IMG/VR virus record: IMGVR_UViG_3300008448_000175
Coordinates: 1 to 44,574 of that record
Source: a virus
Reading direction: 5' to 3' (one strand)
Length of the DNA: 44,574 nucleotides
Shown: positions 42,629-44,574 of the stretch, one piece after another
How the letters are laid out: each line of letters begins with the position of its first letter
How positions within the stretch are numbered: the first letter of the stretch is position 1
Notes under the pieces: model-generated
What the model was told of the DNA's origin: nothing
The model's input: only the letters and a program-made list of their open reading frames with translations
Database searches by the model: none
Program-made: the position numbers and the translations under genes

Positions 42629-43196
42629 TGATCATGTCCTCTAATGTTTTAAATATTTTAGAATTACCTTCAATGGTATAATGATTTATACTTCCTCTTT
42701 CTTTAGACCAAAGCCTACTAAAATCAATATGATTAGTTTCTATTGCAAGTTGTTTGGCGATATCAACATGACTCATGCTGATATAAGGCACAGTGATCAA
42801 TAGTTTAATCTGTTTTCTAATTAAATTATAAATGTCTATTTGATATTGATCATCGTAATGATATTTAAAATATTCTTGTGCAGCTTTGAGACTGGGATTT
42901 CTAAATGAAGATCTATCAAGCAGATCATTTAAAATCAAGTCACAATCTTTGTGCAGTCCTTGTTTATGTATAGGATGTTGCGGGGTATGCAGTCGACTGG
43001 GACTGGTATGACTCACAATTACTAGGTCAAAATTCATAACTTGCTGAGATTCAATTTGTTTTAGGATCTTGTATTCGCCTATACCTGCCTGTGCTAGATT
43101 AACCACACTATATTTTGCAGCCAGAAGTGTAGGCCATCCTAACTGGGCATTTGGCCATACTGTAGCAAAACTGTCTCCGGCAATCAATATTTTCAT
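42621..43196 (-). CDS. SGNH/GDSL-type hydrolase-like protein, copy 2
   Basis: The 191-residue protein begins MKILIAGDSFATVW, block I with nucleophile S9. Block II is NLAQAGIGEY, block III VSHTSPSR (the usual Asn is not obvious), and the C-terminal INHYTIEGNSKIF gives H172 as the likely base; the Asp usually three residues before it is Ser. At 191 residues it is about the minimal size for the fold. There is no signal peptide, so action would be cytoplasmic or after lysis. Its start overlaps the stop of the third SGNH gene (ATGA), and a GATAAATA motif lies 21 bases upstream. Confidence 0.62.
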   Translation of the reverse strand: MKILIAGDSFATVWPNAQLGWPTLLAAKYSVVNLAQAGIGEYKILKQIESQQVMNFDLVIVSHTSPSRLHTPQHPIHKQGLHKDCDLILNDLLDRSSFRNPSLKAAQEYFKYHYDDQYQIDIYNLIRKQIKLLITVPYISMSHVDIAKQLAIETNHIDFSRLWSKERGSINHYTIEGNSKIFKTLEDMISE

Positions 43197-44011
43197 TGTG
43201 ATTTTAACCAGGGCAGATATTTATCTGAGATATACCTGTGATATTCACGATTATAATGTTCGTTGTCTTCTAGATAGAATTTTGTATGATCTATCAGTTT
43301 GTCAGCAAGATAGGCTTCAACAGTTTTAGAAGCAATCACAGTATTGTTTAATTTTCCATAATATTCAAAATTACTAGGAAATTTTAATCGTTCTGTAAAA
43401 TTAAAAAGATAGAGTTTAGCGCCGTGTTCTGCACACATACGATCCCATACATAGACATCTAGTAAAAAATCACGTTTTTCTAGAAATGTGTTAAGTTCAA
43501 AAAATAACTTCACTTCCATATAGGTGTTTTTACGAAGATTTGGTGTGCGCAGTCCTTTGCGCATGTCAATGTCTATTCCAGGGAAATTACCATAGTCGTT
43601 ATCGAGTGACTTCTGAAATAATTGTATTTTTTCATTTTGTATAGTTTGATCACAGTACCTATCAATGGCACCGTTATCAGCACTCATCTTTTCGGTAAAA
43701 TAGTCAATGGGTATAACTTCGTCGGACAGCTCACCGTCAAAGGCCAGCCTAAACCTATTAAATGGGGCTAGACATATAAACACTTCGTCAATGTCATCAT
43801 ACTTTTCAAACATAGCAGATAGCCAATCTGTGTAGACTCGATTGCAAACACCTGCCATTGCATATATTGCTACAGATTTGTTGTTATCTTCTCCGTAGAT
43901 TTCTGCATAGTTGTTGTCGTTCCAGTAGGTGTAACTACCTGGACCTACTTTAGTCGGATGACTCCAATAGCCACAGGTTTGACTATCTCCTATAAACAAT
44001 GCTCTACTCAT
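43193..44011 (-). CDS. SGNH/GDSL-type hydrolase-like protein, copy 3
   Basis: The 272-residue protein starts MSRALFIGDSQTCGYW (nucleophile S10). It has AIYAMAGVCN as block II, LAPFNRFR as block III with the expected Asn, and DNEHYNREYHRYISDKY at the end, where D249 and H252 form the DxxH pair. All four SGNH blocks are thus present, making it the most intact of the three copies here. It contains a long acidic middle (SLDNDYGNFPGIDIDMRKG). The substrate is unknown; polysaccharide or glycan O-acyl esters are the usual class. It overlaps the HIT gene as ATGA. Confidence 0.68.
   Translation of the reverse strand: MSRALFIGDSQTCGYWSHPTKVGPGSYTYWNDNNYAEIYGEDNNKSVAIYAMAGVCNRVYTDWLSAMFEKYDDIDEVFICLAPFNRFRLAFDGELSDEVIPIDYFTEKMSADNGAIDRYCDQTIQNEKIQLFQKSLDNDYGNFPGIDIDMRKGLRTPNLRKNTYMEVKLFFELNTFLEKRDFLLDVYVWDRMCAEHGAKLYLFNFTERLKFPSNFEYYGKLNNTVIASKTVEAYLADKLIDHTKFYLEDNEHYNREYHRYISDKYLPWLKSQ
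43218..43225 (-). promoter_or_regulatory. Late promoter motif GATAAATA (minus strand)
   Basis: On the minus strand GATAAATA ends 21 bases before the ATG at 43196, inside the 3' end of the neighbouring SGNH gene. It matches NATAAATA exactly and could give late expression of the 42621-43196 gene and those after it. Being inside a coding region, it may be chance. Confidence 0.4.
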
Positions 44012-44388
44012 TTTTTGTAATTGCCTTTTTCTGGGATAACATGTCTCACTCCACCACGTGGATCTTTCATGTCTCCTTTGCGTCTTGGAATTAGATGTAT
44101 ATGCGGGTACATGACTGTTTGTCCTGCTGCCTCACCCCAATTGATACCAATATTAAAACCGTCCCACTCACCTTTTTCTACCATGTCTTTGCCATGAGTG
44201 AGCGCATCACTGAAGCAGTCAACAATCACTCCATCGGCTGCATACTGCGGAACAAATAGCAAATGCCCTTCGGTTACAGGGTACTTATCTTTAAATACCT
44301 TGACATGAAAGTCTTCCCGGACCAGGTCCTTCCACGGTGCAATACCTTCCTTCTCTGCATCTTCCAGTATGTAATCTTCTTTTCTCAT
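44008..44388 (-). CDS. HIT family protein with altered histidine triad
   Basis: The 126-residue protein has the HIT layout: FHVKVFKDKYPVTEGHLLFV, FNIGINWGEAAGQTV, then MYPHIHLIPRRKGDMKDPRG and VRHVIPEKGNY. In the usual triad HxHxH the middle His is the nucleophile. Here the first His is Tyr (Y-P-H-I-H), while the middle and last are kept. Homologs act on nucleotide-phosphate bonds such as dinucleoside polyphosphates. The ATG at 44388 overlaps the upstream stop (ATGA); GTG codons further up at 44400 are not needed. It lies ahead of the SGNH genes in one coupled transcript. Confidence 0.8.
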   Translation of the reverse strand: MRKEDYILEDAEKEGIAPWKDLVREDFHVKVFKDKYPVTEGHLLFVPQYAADGVIVDCFSDALTHGKDMVEKGEWDGFNIGINWGEAAGQTVMYPHIHLIPRRKGDMKDPRGGVRHVIPEKGNYKK

Positions 44389-44574
44389 TTTGTCCACCAC
44401 TCTTCAAAGGGGAATTCAATCCATAAAGGATTTTCTGCTTTGTTAATTTCTTCGCCAACATAGTCCATTTTGACTTTAGACTTGCTGGCAAGGTTATCAA
44501 ATATGGTGGCAAACTTTACATTTTGATTCCATATTTGATCAAGCCATCTTTCGTCATCAGGCAAGCAGCCACTC
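44385..44574 (-). CDS. Partial unknown gene cut by the right window edge
   Basis: The reading frame is open from base 44573 down to a TGA at 44387-44385, giving the last 62 residues of a protein (DDERWLDQIWNQNVKFATIF ... FEEWWTK). The end is acidic and Trp-rich; I do not recognise a family. The stop forms an ATGA overlap with the HIT gene, the same coupling seen through this cluster, which supports it as real. An overlapping minus-strand frame at 44291-44512 is a weaker alternative. Confidence 0.55.
   Translation of the reverse strand, partial: SGCLPDDERWLDQIWNQNVKFATIFDNLASKSKVKMDYVGEEINKAENPLWIEFPFEEWWTK

Noticed and set aside
44291-44512. Minus-strand 73-residue frame near the right edge
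   Set aside because: It overlaps most of the HIT gene's start in another frame, and its protein has a low-complexity Arg/Gly end. The frame ending at 44385 has ATGA coupling and better composition.
1-44574. CRISPR arrays, tRNA genes, insertion sequences, attachment sites
   Set aside because: No regularly spaced direct repeats, no cloverleaf-like sequence with CCA context, and no transposase or integrase were seen. Coding leaves gaps of 60 bases or less, so little room exists.

Overview
The window is part of a T4-like tailed phage genome (contractile-tail myovirus), most like marine cyanophages and pelagiphages. The evidence is gene content and order: gp5, gp25 and gp6 baseplate genes, a giant structural protein in the gp7 position, tail-fibre paralogs, a FEN-type RNase H/exonuclease, a phage QueE, and NATAAATA-type late promoter motifs. 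The coding is dense, the sequence is AT-rich, and many genes are joined by ATGA or TAATG overlaps. I see no photosynthesis genes, tRNAs, integrase or bacterial housekeeping genes, so the host cannot be fixed from this window.

Bases 1-27578 (+ strand) encode the virion: the C-terminal part of the gp5 hub/spike, gp25, a long gp6 with a calcium-loop motif, and a 4576-residue protein that looks like a baseplate/adhesin hybrid (FG-GAP-like blades, sugar-binding-like modules, DGST beta modules). A 219-residue structural protein, four tandem paralogs sharing one N-terminal domain (the first with a collar domain and HxH motif) and a 300-residue structural protein follow.

Bases 27601-36868 (+ strand) look like one late operon starting at a CATAAATA promoter with an AGGAGGT ribosome site. 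It holds a small conserved protein, four GT-A-like glycosyltransferases (one carrying two degenerate extra units), an unknown protein, two paralogous radical SAM enzymes with an N-terminal four-cysteine domain, another unknown protein and an SGNH hydrolase. This is the best candidate here for an undescribed system, plausibly modification of a virion or cell-surface glycan or peptide. That function is inferred only from family and context.

Bases 36860-44574 (- strand) are a compact run of 17 genes meeting the late operon tail to tail with a 9-base overlap. Most are small conserved phage proteins of unknown function. The recognisable ones are a FEN/RNase H nuclease, a QueE-like 7-deazaguanine enzyme with a displaced third cysteine, an AbrB/SpoVT-like protein, a small membrane protein, two more SGNH hydrolases and a HIT protein lacking the first histidine of its triad. 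A gene cut by the right edge completes the set.

The first and last genes are truncated by the window. No gene-free stretch exceeds 60 bases and no convincing intrinsic terminator was seen.
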